In this document: positions 17,430-26,344 of the stretch, in pieces
Numbering within the stretch: the stretch's first letter is position 1
Layout: the number at the start of each line of letters is the position of its first letter
DNA from: Paraburkholderia nodosa DSM 21604
GTDB taxonomy: Bacteria > Pseudomonadota > Gammaproteobacteria > Burkholderiales > Burkholderiaceae
Length of the DNA stretch: 64,000 bases
Assembly: GCF_000519185.1 (NCBI RefSeq)
Contig: NZ_JAFA01000029.1
Location: forward strand, 129-64,128
Reading direction: 5' to 3'
Made by a program: the position numbers and the translations under genes
The notes under the pieces: generated by a model
What the model saw: only the letters and a program-made list of their open reading frames with translations
What the model was told of the DNA's origin: nothing
Database searches by the model: none

Positions 17430-17653
17430 GTCTTCAGCTCATAGTTCACTGCGGCAGTGTCGCCGAAGTAGAGACCATGCTTTCTGCGTCCTGCGGCAGC
17501 GCTGCCGAAGTATTCGCTATCGATACGGACAACATTGGGGTTTCCATTCCAACGTTGTTGCTGGACTCTGTTGGGGAAGAGAGGATCCGAGCCGCGCTCA
17601 GTCATGCACGCGTTTACGATCTCTACTCTGGCATTTGGAATGACGCCACGTGA
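17426..17653 (+). CDS. Hypothetical protein, second of a coupled pair
   Basis: A 75-residue frame, MSLQLIVHCGSVAEVETML, then GVSIPTLLLDSVGEERIRAA and ending VYDLYSGIWNDAT. The alternating hydrophobic beta and amphipathic alpha pattern looks like a compact folded protein. The ATGA overlap with the gene before it sets the start. Similar small proteins occur near toxin-immunity loci as far as I recall, but I assign no function. Confidence 0.45.
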   Translation: MSLQLIVHCGSVAEVETMLSASCGSAAEVFAIDTDNIGVSIPTLLLDSVGEERIRAALSHARVYDLYSGIWNDAT

Positions 17654-17747
17654 CCGGACATCACATACACCCCGATCTGGATCGTCCCATGGCTGACCGT
17701 TCCTAGCCGAGCACAGTCCGGTTGCCGTAAAACAGCCCCTAGCTTGA

Positions 17748-18026
17748 CTATGAAGCGGTATCCCGTTGCACGTAGAAACCCCACACGCCGTTGGAAAGCT
17801 CAGTGGCTGCGAAGCAAACTGCCTTTCCAGGAATTGTGATTTCATAGACCCATGCACGATGACGTTCGCTGGGATAAGCAGGGTGCGGAACGACAATGTG
17901 TTCCTGAGACACCCGTCGCCAGTTGCTGGCGTGCAACCACGGATTGATGCCATTGATCGAGAGAGGTGCGCCCTCAAATCCAACATGAATTGGCTTCCAG
18001 CCGTCGGTAAATTCTTCGGTTAGCAT
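17748..18026 (-). CDS. Small immunity-like hypothetical protein
   Basis: A 92-residue protein, MLTEEFTDGWKPIHVGFEG, then VVPHPAYPSERHRAWVYEIT and ELSNGVWGFYVQRD. The pattern of a tryptophan-rich beta protein ending in VWGFYV is one I associate with small orphan genes near type VI or contact-dependent toxin regions. It starts at the ATG at 18026 with a GAAGA-type site a few bases upstream. It is divergent from nothing obvious and probably stands alone; target unknown. Confidence 0.45.
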   Translation of the reverse strand: MLTEEFTDGWKPIHVGFEGAPLSINGINPWLHASNWRRVSQEHIVVPHPAYPSERHRAWVYEITIPGKAVCFAATELSNGVWGFYVQRDTAS

Positions 18027-18589
18027 CTTGGTCTTCTGGATTCTCGATTATCTTGCCGACTATCTCGAACGACCGGTTGTGGCCGATCGCGGAAGTAGCC
18101 GTCGCGATGTGCCCGGAGGGCCGCATGGGGGAGCGCGCCGGCGCTGACCTGGAGAGACGGCGGCATGACGGGGACGGCCATACGCATTCAGCGGTCTCCG
18201 CAGGAAACAGGCGACGCCAGGTCGACCTTCCCGTGATAAGCGGCGTTCTCGAGTCCAACTCGCGTTTTATAACGCTTCGATAAAGTTGTTCTCGGCCACG
18301 AACGGGAGAGTGGTACAAGTGTTTATGCGGAGGCACGCGGGCCAGCTTTCGGACGGCTGGTTCCCAAAGCACTACCTCAGTTTCACGGCTCCCGAGAAAT
18401 GAGGTCGTCCTGCCACAGTCATGCGTCGCACCATGAGCATGACACGTTCGAATTCTGCTGCGTGCTAGGCAAATCTCCGGCGGTCTCACGCGTGAGTTCT
18501 GGATCCGGTAGCGCTCGCAGGCATAGATTTCTCGCCTGACAAGCCGGTTACCTTAGTCAATGCTTCGCCTTCCATATCGGGTTCGCCCC
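18027..18589. other. Non-coding stretch with repeat fragments
   Basis: About 560 bases without a convincing gene. It contains copy 2 of the short repeat (18065-18085), and the frames covering it have no family character. The stretch runs up to the large inverted repeat at 18590. Confidence 0.45.
18065..18085 (+). repeat. Copy 2 of a short dispersed repeat
   Basis: Matches 17011-17031 at 20 of 21 bases and lies in the non-coding gap after the small gene at 17748-18026. Confidence 0.45.
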
Positions 18590-18646
18590 GTGTGGACAAC
18601 ATCGCTGTACACAGGACAGGCCTGTGTACAGCGATGTTGTCCACAC
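18590..18646. repeat. Perfect 26-bp inverted repeat with a 5-base spacer
   Basis: The arms at 18590-18615 and 18621-18646 are exact reverse complements over 26 bases and are separated by ACAGG. Each arm contains the palindrome TGTACA and the string TGTGGACAAC. No T tract follows either side, so it is not a standard terminator. Such arms could be head-to-head transposon ends left after excision, a recombination or resolution site, or a site for a dimeric protein. It marks the right edge of the low-GC stretch. Confidence 0.85.
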
Positions 18647-18902
18647 TCGAGAATTGACGCGCCCGCGTTGCGGGCTTGCCCAAATTAAAAATAAGAGACA
18701 AGAGGTTCTGCTACGGGTCGATGGTCTGGCCCTGGCCGCGCGCGGCCGGAGCGTTGGGGTGTGCGGCTGTGGGTGTGGATGTCATTCGGCGGCTCAGTTG
18801 CGCTGATCAGCGCCCAGTTGTGGATATTGACGAAGCCGAGGGTACGCCGCTTTAGCGGCGCGTGTCTTGAACGATCGTGACGATGCTGTGCGTCGCCCGC
18901 AG

Positions 18903-19799
18903 CTACACAGCGCGCGCGATCTGCTCGCGCAGCCAGCGATGCGCGGGGTCGCGATGCGGGCGCTCGTGCCAGAGCATGCACATTTCGTAGCCAGGTACCT
19001 CGACAGGCGGTTCGACCACGCGCAGCGCAGCGCTTTCGCGTACGAGCCTCCACGGCAGCATCGCCACCAGGTCGCTGCGTTCGAGTACTGAAACGACAAA
19101 AAGAAAGTGCGGAACGGAGAGCACGACGCGCCGCGTGAGTCCGGTTTGCGAAAGCGTTTCGTCGGTGATGCCGCGAAATCCGCCGCCATCGGGCGAGACG
19201 ATCACGTGCTCCAGTGCGCAGAACTGCTTGACGCTCGGACGGCGCTTGAGGCGCGGATGGTCCGCGCGGCCCGCAAGCACGTAGCGCTCGGTGAAGAGCG
19301 CGCGCCGGCGCAGGTTCTCGGGTGCGTCGCTGGTGGTATGGAAGGCCAGATCGATTTCGCCCTGCGCCGCCTGCTTCGCGACGCGCGCGGGCGCGAGTTC
19401 GACCACGGCAAGGCGCGTATGCGGCGCGGCCTCGCGCAAGCCACGCAGCGCCGGCAACGCGATGGTGGACTCGCCATAGTCGCTCGCGGCCACGCACCAG
19501 GTATCGCGGGCGCTGGCCGGATCGAACGGGCTCTCGGGCGCAATTGCCCGCTCGAGCGATTCGAGCGCCTCGCGCAGGGGCTCGCGCAACGCCAGCGCGC
19601 GAGCCGTGGGCTGCATGCCGCGTGGGCCTGGCAGCAGCAGTGGATCGCCCAATATCTCGCGCAGCCTCGCCAGATGCACGCTAACCGAGGGCTGCGAGAA
19701 GTTCAGGCGTCGCGCCGCGCGTGTGACGTTGTGCTCGGCGAGCAGCACGTCGAGCGTGACGAGCAGGTTGAGATCGAGGCTGCGCAAATTAGCGGACAT
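18903..19799 (-). CDS. LysR family transcriptional regulator
   Basis: A 298-residue, full-length LysR regulator. The DNA-binding helix-turn-helix is at residues about 7-65 (LDVLLAEHNVTRAARRLNFS, then QPSVSVHLARLREILGDPLL), followed by a complete effector domain. It is divergent from the quinone reductase gene at 19883 across an 83-base gap, the usual arrangement when a LysR protein controls its neighbour. The gap holds an AT-rich segment around 19805-19835 that could carry both promoters and the operator. Confidence 0.9.
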   Translation of the reverse strand: MSANLRSLDLNLLVTLDVLLAEHNVTRAARRLNFSQPSVSVHLARLREILGDPLLLPGPRGMQPTARALALREPLREALESLERAIAPESPFDPASARDTWCVAASDYGESTIALPALRGLREAAPHTRLAVVELAPARVAKQAAQGEIDLAFHTTSDAPENLRRRALFTERYVLAGRADHPRLKRRPSVKQFCALEHVIVSPDGGGFRGITDETLSQTGLTRRVVLSVPHFLFVVSVLERSDLVAMLPWRLVRESAALRVVEPPVEVPGYEMCMLWHERPHRDPAHRWLREQIARAV

Positions 19800-19882
19800 A
19801 ATGGCTGGTATTTTCGTTATTCATTTCCACTATAGCAGCCGGGAAACTAAGCTGGGTTCGTACCCGATCACGGAGCCCTCCT

Positions 19883-20659
19883 ATGAATATCCTGCTCGTC
19901 TATGCGCATCCCGAACCCAAGTCGCTCAACGGCGCGCTCAGAGACTTCACCGTGCGGCGTCTCGAGGCGGCGGGTCACGCCGTTCAGGTGTCGGACCTCT
20001 ATGCCATGAACTGGAAAGCGACGCTCGACGCGCAGGACAGTGTCGAGCGCCGGGGCGGCGCGCCGTTCGATCCGTCGCTCGATTCGAAGCACGCTTTCGA
20101 GAACGGCCTCCAGGCCGGGGACATCGCGCGGGAGCAGGCCAAGCTCTTGTGGGCCGATACGCTCATCCTGCAGTTTCCGCTCTGGTGGTTCTCCATGCCT
20201 GCCATCCTCAAGGGCTGGGTGGAGCGTGTATTCGCGTACGGCTTCGCCTATGGCGTGGGCGAGCACTCCGACGTGCGCTGGGGAAACCGTTACGGCGAAG
20301 GTACGCTGGCCGGCAAGCGCGCGATGCTCGTCGTGACGATGGGCGGCTGGGCGTCGCACTACGGGCCTCGGGGCGTGAACGGCCCGATCGACGACATTCT
20401 GTTCCCGATCCATCATGGCGTGCTCTATTACCCGGGCTACGACGTGCTGCCGCCGTTTCTCGTGTATCGCACGGGACGCATGGACGAGGTGCGCTATGCG
20501 CAAACGCGCGACGCGCTCGGTGCTCGCCTCGATGCGCTGGCAAAGACCGAACCCATTGCGTTTCGCAAGCAGAATGGCGGTGCGTATGAAATCCCGGCGC
20601 TCACGCTGCGTGAAGGCGTTGCGCCGGAACGCACGGGGTTTGCCGCGCACGTAGCGTAA
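19883..20659 (+). CDS. NAD(P)H dehydrogenase (quinone), flavodoxin-like fold
   Basis: A 258-residue flavoprotein of the NQO1 / MdaB type. It begins MNILLVYAHPEPKSLNGALR, the N-terminal flavin phosphate loop of the family; LWWFSMPAILKGWVERVF and the GGWASHYGPRGVNGPIDDI stretch are the flavin and nicotinamide contact regions. Such enzymes reduce quinones by two electrons in the cytosol and protect against redox cycling. It is divergent from a LysR gene, which probably induces it in response to a quinone or electrophile. Confidence 0.88.
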   Translation: MNILLVYAHPEPKSLNGALRDFTVRRLEAAGHAVQVSDLYAMNWKATLDAQDSVERRGGAPFDPSLDSKHAFENGLQAGDIAREQAKLLWADTLILQFPLWWFSMPAILKGWVERVFAYGFAYGVGEHSDVRWGNRYGEGTLAGKRAMLVVTMGGWASHYGPRGVNGPIDDILFPIHHGVLYYPGYDVLPPFLVYRTGRMDEVRYAQTRDALGARLDALAKTEPIAFRKQNGGAYEIPALTLREGVAPERTGFAAHVA

Positions 20660-20710
20660 GCGTGGGCGGTGGCGCTTGCGGGCTCCGCGAGCGGCCGGGA
20701 GACGATCCGC

Positions 20711-21100
20711 CTAGCGCCCCATGCGCCGGTCGTAGCTGCTCACGACCCGGTGAATCAGCGTGGGGTCGCGTGCGTCGGCGGTATCGAACTTCACGACCAC
20801 GCTGCCGTCGGATTGCTGGTGCACGTTCGCCGTCACGGTGCCGCCGTCGAGTGTTCCTGCAATCGTGCCCGTGCCGGGGTCCTGCATGGTGATCGTGAGT
20901 CCCTCGTCGCGCATCGCGCCCGCTGCGGCGGCGAATGACCGGTCGTAGCTGGCGGGCGTCATGACCACGGTGCCGGGCGGCACCGCATAGTAGGGACATC
21001 CCGCCAGTGGCAGCAGGCAGGCACAAACCCCTGCGAACATGAGACCCCTCACGACTGAACCTGCTGTTGAGGAACATTGACGCTCGCCCCGTAGACTCAT
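20711..21100 (-). CDS. Small predicted lipoprotein
   Basis: A 129-residue protein starting MSLRGERQ, with a signal peptide and lipobox LLPLAGC near residue 35, so it is probably lipid-anchored. After the cysteine come AVPPGTVVMTPASYDRSFAA, GTIAGTLDGGTVTANVHQQ and VVVKFDTADARDPTLIHRVV, a small beta-rich domain. GGGGAGA precedes the ATG at 21100. It is the last gene of the minus-strand efflux operon, 36 bases after the barrel gene. Function unknown; an envelope-stability role is possible. Confidence 0.7.
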   Translation of the reverse strand: MSLRGERQCSSTAGSVVRGLMFAGVCACLLPLAGCPYYAVPPGTVVMTPASYDRSFAAAAGAMRDEGLTITMQDPGTGTIAGTLDGGTVTANVHQQSDGSVVVKFDTADARDPTLIHRVVSSYDRRMGR

Positions 21101-21136
21101 CACAGTTCTCCCCAATGCGAAATATCGTTCGACATC

Positions 21137-22132
21137 CTAAAAGCTGACCGCCAGGCCAAACGACACGCCGTGCACGTTGTGGCCAAACACATAGCGGACC
21201 ATTGCCCGTGTACGGGTGATGATGATGGGATACGTGCTGCTGTCGAGTTCCAGCCCCACCCCCAGCGAGGTCAGTTCGTTGAAGCCGAGCACTCCGGCGC
21301 TGTCGCCGAAGTAATGCGAGTAGGCGAACTCCAGCACGTAGCGCACCGGTTTGTCGAGCGCGTGCCAGCCCGTTGGCGCGCGCCAGCGCGTCCAGAGGCT
21401 CACTTGCTGCGCCATCGCAGAACCCTGAACGGCTTGCGAACTCCCGCCGAAGCTGCGCAGGTAGATATCGGTTGCGCGCAGTTCCGCATCGATTTCGTAG
21501 TTTTCGCGGTAGTGCTCATAGTCGAGCATGAGCGAGCCGCCGTAGCCATACGCGTCCAGATAGCCGTTATTGAGGAACTGGAGATTGCTGTCCGTGACAT
21601 GGTTGAACAACGTCTGTCCGATTCGCAGATCGCTGGAAACACGGCCAATCGTGCCGTTGATGATCGGGCGAAACACGAGTTCGTTGGTGATGCGGAAGTC
21701 CCAGCCAAGCCCCACCGTGCCGCTGAAGGTATTCCACCTCGTGGGCACCGCCCGCGTCTGAGCGCCGTCGGTCGCGATGAACGTCGGGTCGTAGCGGCTA
21801 TAGGCGAGCGTGCCTTCCATGTACAACGGAAACGACCGGCTCAGCGTGAAGCCGCCGCCTAGCTGTGTCTGCCCGAAGCCCGGGTTGCCGGTGGTGCCGT
21901 TGTTGATCGAAAGGGAACTGGTGGTGACGTCCGGCACCGTGGTGTAGGTCATGATGGACAGCACGGCGTCCGCATGCTGCTTGATGTTGCCGCCTATCAC
22001 GGTCTGGTTGGACAGCTGGCCCGGTACGCTCTGCGCGTGCGCTTGCCACGGCAGCACTGCGGCGAGCATCGCCGCGCCAGTCTTCACTAGCGCTATGCGC
22101 AGTGGCAGCCAACGGACGGTGGTGTTCGTCAT
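21137..22132 (-). CDS. Outer-membrane beta-barrel protein
   Basis: A 331-residue exported protein. The signal peptide is MTNTTVRWLPLRIALVKT through WQAHA, with cleavage before QSVPGQ. The rest alternates short amphipathic strands and glycine/aromatic turns (LGGGFTLSRSFPLYMEGTLA; GTVGLGWDFRITNELVFRPI) and ends in phenylalanine (GLAVSF), the outer-membrane barrel signature. The ATG at 22132 is preceded by AGGA; longer starts would overlap the channel gene. As the partner of an efflux operon it may be a channel or sensor in the outer membrane. Confidence 0.75.
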   Translation of the reverse strand: MTNTTVRWLPLRIALVKTGAAMLAAVLPWQAHAQSVPGQLSNQTVIGGNIKQHADAVLSIMTYTTVPDVTTSSLSINNGTTGNPGFGQTQLGGGFTLSRSFPLYMEGTLAYSRYDPTFIATDGAQTRAVPTRWNTFSGTVGLGWDFRITNELVFRPIINGTIGRVSSDLRIGQTLFNHVTDSNLQFLNNGYLDAYGYGGSLMLDYEHYRENYEIDAELRATDIYLRSFGGSSQAVQGSAMAQQVSLWTRWRAPTGWHALDKPVRYVLEFAYSHYFGDSAGVLGFNELTSLGVGLELDSSTYPIIITRTRAMVRYVFGHNVHGVSFGLAVSF

Positions 22133-22202
22133 GTTCGATCCTGCCGGTTCCCTATGCTCGATGGGGTCTGATTGCACCTGTTCGAATTTGCTTAAAGCCT
22201 TC

Positions 22203-22583
22203 TCACGCCCGATTGCGCGCATGGCGTGAGGCCTCCTGCACGCCGCGTACGGCGGCGGCCACGATCAATCCGGTAAACACGAGGCCGATCAGTCCGAGCA
22301 GCACCGCGTCGATACGGCCGAACGCGGTGGTCGGCACCACATCGCCGTAACCGATGGTCAGCGCCGTGATCGCGCAGAAGTACACGGTCTCGCCCATCGG
22401 AGAAGGGGTGCGGTTCAGCGTCTCCACGGCGCCGCCGAAATAGAACATGCCGATCGTCAGGACGACGAATATCAGTAGCAGCCCGCCCAGAAGCAGACGC
22501 ATGTACCAGATGGTCCGGCCCGATTCCAGCAGGATTTCGCGCGCTTTCGGGGCATGGTCCGCGCTTGTTGGCGCATTGTTCAT
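22203..22583 (-). CDS. Two-TM ion channel (K+ channel pore family)
   Basis: A 126-residue membrane protein with two hydrophobic helices (LLLGGLLLIFVVLTIGMFYF; AVLLGLIGLVFTGLIVAAAV) framing a pore loop with TALTIGYGD, the potassium selectivity filter (TVGYGD in most). No cytosolic RCK domain is present, so it is a minimal KcsA-like pore. AGGAGG precedes the ATG at 22583, which overlaps the stop of the upstream transporter gene by ATGA, so the two are translationally coupled. Presence of a K+ pore inside an efflux operon is unusual. Confidence 0.8.
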   Translation of the reverse strand: MNNAPTSADHAPKAREILLESGRTIWYMRLLLGGLLLIFVVLTIGMFYFGGAVETLNRTPSPMGETVYFCAITALTIGYGDVVPTTAFGRIDAVLLGLIGLVFTGLIVAAAVRGVQEASRHARNRA

Positions 22584-23626
22584 GGCGTATTCCTCCTGGG
22601 CGTCGCGGTGCCGCGCTGTGCGAGCCGCTCGACTATCTGCAGCATCAGGCACGCGTAAGCGGTAACGGCAAGAAAGAGCGCCATGCGCACGGCGAATGCG
22701 CGGTACACATCCTTGCCCGCCACGCTGTCCTGGACCGACTGACCCAGCAGAATGATCATCGTGACGAGACTGTTCAGCCAGAAGCCCGGCGAGTAACGCG
22801 TGGGGCGGATGCGATAAAGATTGCGCGCCACGAGCAAGCCGAACAGCAGCATCCAGAGATAGAACATCCAGATATTCACGAAGAGCCTGAGCGCAAACCA
22901 GAACGCGACGGCGAGCAGTCCGCCGAGCGCCGTGGAGCCGAGCAGTTCACGCGCCGCGCCGCGTGCCGACGTGGTGCAGCTTTGTCTGCCGAGGCTCACG
23001 GACTTCATGATGATCGGCATGTAGCTCGCGGGGTCGTTCATCGCCAGCAGCCAGGCGGGCATGACCACGAGCGCGGCCTGCAAGGCGATGCGCGATGCCA
23101 TCTCTTGCGGCATGACGCGGGCAGCGGGTTTGGCGCCCGCCACCGCGGCACCGGGCTCGGGAAACAGCGCGTGGCTCACGACCGAGACGAGCACGGCGAG
23201 GAGCAGTCCTTTGACGAGCGCACCGACCACCGTGGCGGCGAGTTGCTGGTCGGCCACGCCGGCCGCGGTAATCATCGTGAGGCCTGCCGCGAGGAACGTC
23301 GCCACGAGATTGTTGCCGCCGCGCAGGCCGACGCGAAACGCGAGGAAGAGACAGAGGCCGACGAGTAGCACACCCGCGAACGCGTAATCGCGCAGCACTG
23401 GGACGAGCAGCAGGCCGCTGCCCGTCGTGAGCGCGACGACCAGTGCGAGAGCGAGCGCCGCCTTGAGCGAAAGCGGCCGGTTTTGCGTCCCCAGCAGAAA
23501 TACGGCGAGCACCGGCGCGATCACTGGAATCGGAAAGGCGAGCGCGAAGCTGATCGCAAGCGTGAGCGCCGTGCCGGTGGCAACGCGTAGCGCGCGGCGG
23601 CCGGGAATCGATGGGCTCGTTTGCAT
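22580..23626 (-). CDS. DUF2955 / FUSC-like inner-membrane efflux component
   Basis: A 348-residue membrane protein with about 9-10 hydrophobic segments, starting with SIPGRRALRVATGTALTLAI. It matches the DUF2955 type of aromatic-acid-exporter-like (AaeB / FUSC) proteins, and its gene sits directly after an HlyD-type adaptor, as such pump components do. A second conserved half contains NIWMFYLWMLLFGLLVARNL. It would push a substrate (often an aromatic acid or drug) from the cytosol into the HlyD / OprM conduit. Substrate unknown. Confidence 0.78.
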   Translation of the reverse strand: MQTSPSIPGRRALRVATGTALTLAISFALAFPIPVIAPVLAVFLLGTQNRPLSLKAALALALVVALTTGSGLLLVPVLRDYAFAGVLLVGLCLFLAFRVGLRGGNNLVATFLAAGLTMITAAGVADQQLAATVVGALVKGLLLAVLVSVVSHALFPEPGAAVAGAKPAARVMPQEMASRIALQAALVVMPAWLLAMNDPASYMPIIMKSVSLGRQSCTTSARGAARELLGSTALGGLLAVAFWFALRLFVNIWMFYLWMLLFGLLVARNLYRIRPTRYSPGFWLNSLVTMIILLGQSVQDSVAGKDVYRAFAVRMALFLAVTAYACLMLQIVERLAQRGTATPRRNTP

Positions 23627-23635
23627 GGACGCCGC

Positions 23636-24754
23636 TCAGTAGAGGTAGGAGAGCCAGCTCATCACGCGCAGGAACACGCGGCCGAGCGGATTGAGCGGGT
23701 TGCCGGCGCTCGGAAACGCCATCACTTCGGCCTGCCCGCCTACGCGAACGTTGTGCAGCCGTGCGCGCTCGTCGCTGTCGAACTCGACGATCACGGGAAA
23801 GCGTTGCGCGGGCCGCAGCCAGTCGCGGCTATTCCGCACGGTGGGCAGGGTGCCGGGCGGCGTGCTCTGTCCGACGCTCACGCCATAGCCGATGCTGCGG
23901 ACGCGTCCGGCGAACACTTCGCCCGGCAGCGCATCCAGCGCGATGGCGACGGGCGTGCCCGCATGGAGGCGGCCCAGATTGTTCTCGGTCATGTCCGCGC
24001 TGACCCAGACATCGTGAATGGCGATGAGCGTCATGACCGGATTGCCCGCTGCCGCGAACTGACCGACTTCGGTGCGCAGGTCGGTGATGACGCCGGCCGA
24101 ACGCGCGCGAATGCGCGTATTGGCGAGATCGAGTTCGGCCTTTTCGAGTGCGCCCGCCGCGCCGCGCAACTGCGCGTTCTCCGCTTCGTTGCCGCCTTGC
24201 TGTTCGCGCGCGCGTTCGACTTCGGCCCGGGCGGCTTCGACCTGGCTTTGCGCCTGCTCGTGCGTGGCGCGCGCCACTTCGAGCCGCCGCAGCGAGACCG
24301 TGCCCTCGTCTTCGCGGTACAGCCGTTCCAGCCGGTCGCTGTCCTGGCGCGCCTTGACCTCGTTGGCGAGCGCCGCGCGCAATGAGGCTTGCGCCGAATC
24401 GATACCGGCGGTGCTCGCGCCGATTTGCCGGCGCGTGGATTCGAGGTCGGCGCGCGCGCGGTCGGCGGCAATGCGGTATTGCTCGTTGTCGATCTCGAAC
24501 AGCACGTCGCCCGCGTTGACCTCCTGGTTATTGTGCACGAGCACGCGCGTCACGCGTCCCGACACTTCCGCCGCAACGGGCACGACGTAGGCCGCGATGC
24601 GCGCCTGTTGCGTATAAGGCGTGAAGCGATCGGCAAGCAGGTACCAGACCAGGCTTGTGACGATCAGGACGACGATCCACTTGAGCGCCTTGCCCGAGGA
24701 GTCGGAAGCCGGCGGCACCTCGCGCGGGCTGGAAGGTTCGGACGCGCTGCTCAT
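23636..24754 (-). CDS. HlyD family periplasmic adaptor (membrane fusion protein)
   Basis: A 372-residue protein with one N-terminal membrane anchor (WIVVLIVTSLVWYLLADR), a biotinyl-lipoyl-like half-motif (VAAEVSGRVTRVLVHNNQEV, NAGDVLFEIDNEQY), a long alpha-helical hairpin (about residues 90-205, rich in A/E/R/Q), and the matching second half (NTRIRARSAGVITDLRTEVG). It would link the inner-membrane DUF2955 protein to the OprM-type outer-membrane channel. It overlaps the stop of the upstream channel gene by ATGA (24751-24754). Confidence 0.9.
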   Translation of the reverse strand: MSSASEPSSPREVPPASDSSGKALKWIVVLIVTSLVWYLLADRFTPYTQQARIAAYVVPVAAEVSGRVTRVLVHNNQEVNAGDVLFEIDNEQYRIAADRARADLESTRRQIGASTAGIDSAQASLRAALANEVKARQDSDRLERLYREDEGTVSLRRLEVARATHEQAQSQVEAARAEVERAREQQGGNEAENAQLRGAAGALEKAELDLANTRIRARSAGVITDLRTEVGQFAAAGNPVMTLIAIHDVWVSADMTENNLGRLHAGTPVAIALDALPGEVFAGRVRSIGYGVSVGQSTPPGTLPTVRNSRDWLRPAQRFPVIVEFDSDERARLHNVRVGGQAEVMAFPSAGNPLNPLGRVFLRVMSWLSYLY

Positions 24755-26328
24755 CGTGTCGGCCCTTGCGGTTGATTGCCAGGACTCTGCGCGGCAGAGG
24801 GCGATGCCGGTTCGTCGAGCAGTTCGCCCCAGTCCGTGCGTCGCTGCATCTGGGCGCGGGTAGCAGGATCGATGAGCGGCTGATCCAGATCCCAGCCGCC
24901 GTCCACGGCCTTGTACAGCGCAATCAGGCTGCTCACGGCGTTGCCGCGATTGACGACGAATGCGTCCTGCTGCGCAGAGAGTGCGCGCTGCGCGTCGAGC
25001 ACGCGCTGGAAGTCAGAGTACCCTTCGCGGTAGATCGTATTGGCGAGCGTGAGCGAGCGCTGCGCCGCGCCTTGCGCATCGTGCAGGATGGTGTCGCGCT
25101 GCAGTGCCGCGTTCAGCGCCGTTGCCGCGTCGTCGGCCTCGCGCGCCGCGTCGCGCACGGTGTCCTGATACGCAACGATCAATTGCTGCAGGCGGGCATC
25201 CTGCACGCGCACATTGTTCGTGATGCGGCCGTGATCGAACAGGTTCCATGTGACGCTCGGGCCGCCCACCACGGCGAGCGTGCTCGGCGCGCCGGTGAGC
25301 GAGCTGGCGCTCCACACGAGCGAGCCGACCAGCGAAACGGATGGGTACAGATCGGCCTTCGCCACGCCGATCAGCGCCGACTGCGCGGCCATCTGCTGCT
25401 CCGCGGCGCGCACGTCCGGCCGTCGCAGCAACAGCTTCGCGGGCACATCCTGAAGCACGGCGCGGTCGATGAGCGGGACGAAGCCCGCCTTGGCCGGCTG
25501 CACGTCGAGCTCCGGCAGCGGGCCGGGCGGGCGCCCGAGCAGCACGCAGAGCGCGTGACGCGCCACCGCGATCTGGCTTTCGAATACGGGAATGCTGCTC
25601 AGCGTGCCGAGATACTGGGTTTTCGCTTGCTGGAGATCGAGCTCGTCGGTTTCGCCGCTCTTGAAGAGCTTTTGCGTGATGTCGTAGCTGCGCTTTTGCA
25701 GTTGGGCGTTTTCGCGCGCAATCCGCAGGCGCGCTTCGGTCGTGCGCAGCGTGTAATAGGTGTCCGCGACCTGCGCGTGAACGAGCACTAGCGCGTCCTC
25801 GCGGTTGTCCTGGGCGGCGAAGAACGAGGCGTCGGCCGATTCGATCGCGCGGCTAAAGCGTCCCCAGAAGTCCAGTTCCCAGCCGATGCTGAAGCCAAGA
25901 CCGTATTGGAAGTACGCGCCCGAACGCGGGTCGAAACCGTCATGGCGCTTGCGCGCCGAGGCCAGCACGTCGGCGTTGGCCTGCTGCACCTGCGGGTAAC
26001 GCCCCGCGAGCGCGATGCCGAGCTGGGCGCGCGCCTCGATCACGCGCAAGGCGGCGATCTTCAGGTCGCCGTTGTCCGCGTCGGCCGCGGCAATCAGCTG
26101 TTCGAGATTGGCGTCCCCGAATACGCGCCACCATTGCCGCGCGTCGGGTTGCTCGTTGGCTCGTGCCGCGATCGACGTGACCTGCTCGATCGACGCGCTG
26201 CTCCAGTGGTCGCTCCAGCTCTCGCGTTGCGGCTGAAAGTCGGGGCCCACGCGCATGCACGCGCCCAGTAGCGTGCTCAGGCAGCAGGCGCCGAGCGGGA
26301 GCCAGTAAGGGCGCTCGCAGAGGATCAC
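24751..26328 (-). CDS. Outer-membrane efflux channel lipoprotein (NodT / OprM family)
   Basis: A 525-residue TolC-like outer-membrane factor. The lipoprotein signal ends at LLGAC near residue 24, then MRVGPDFQPQ, the standard start of the NodT/OprM mature chain. Two repeats of the OEP domain follow, with WELDFWGRFSRAIESADASF and GLDIRRPDVRAAEQ-type segments (here LLLRRPDVRAAEQQMAAQSA). It forms the exit duct for the HlyD / DUF2955 pump. The start follows the AI-2E-type gene by 16 bases, so all belong to one operon. Confidence 0.9.
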   Translation of the reverse strand: MILCERPYWLPLGACCLSTLLGACMRVGPDFQPQRESWSDHWSSASIEQVTSIAARANEQPDARQWWRVFGDANLEQLIAAADADNGDLKIAALRVIEARAQLGIALAGRYPQVQQANADVLASARKRHDGFDPRSGAYFQYGLGFSIGWELDFWGRFSRAIESADASFFAAQDNREDALVLVHAQVADTYYTLRTTEARLRIARENAQLQKRSYDITQKLFKSGETDELDLQQAKTQYLGTLSSIPVFESQIAVARHALCVLLGRPPGPLPELDVQPAKAGFVPLIDRAVLQDVPAKLLLRRPDVRAAEQQMAAQSALIGVAKADLYPSVSLVGSLVWSASSLTGAPSTLAVVGGPSVTWNLFDHGRITNNVRVQDARLQQLIVAYQDTVRDAAREADDAATALNAALQRDTILHDAQGAAQRSLTLANTIYREGYSDFQRVLDAQRALSAQQDAFVVNRGNAVSSLIALYKAVDGGWDLDQPLIDPATRAQMQRRTDWGELLDEPASPSAAQSPGNQPQGPTR

Positions 26329-26344
26329 AGGGCGGCCTCGCGGC

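Noticed and set aside
17393..17986. 197-residue minus-strand frame
   Set aside because: It crosses the coupled plus-strand gene and the better small gene at 17748; no family character.
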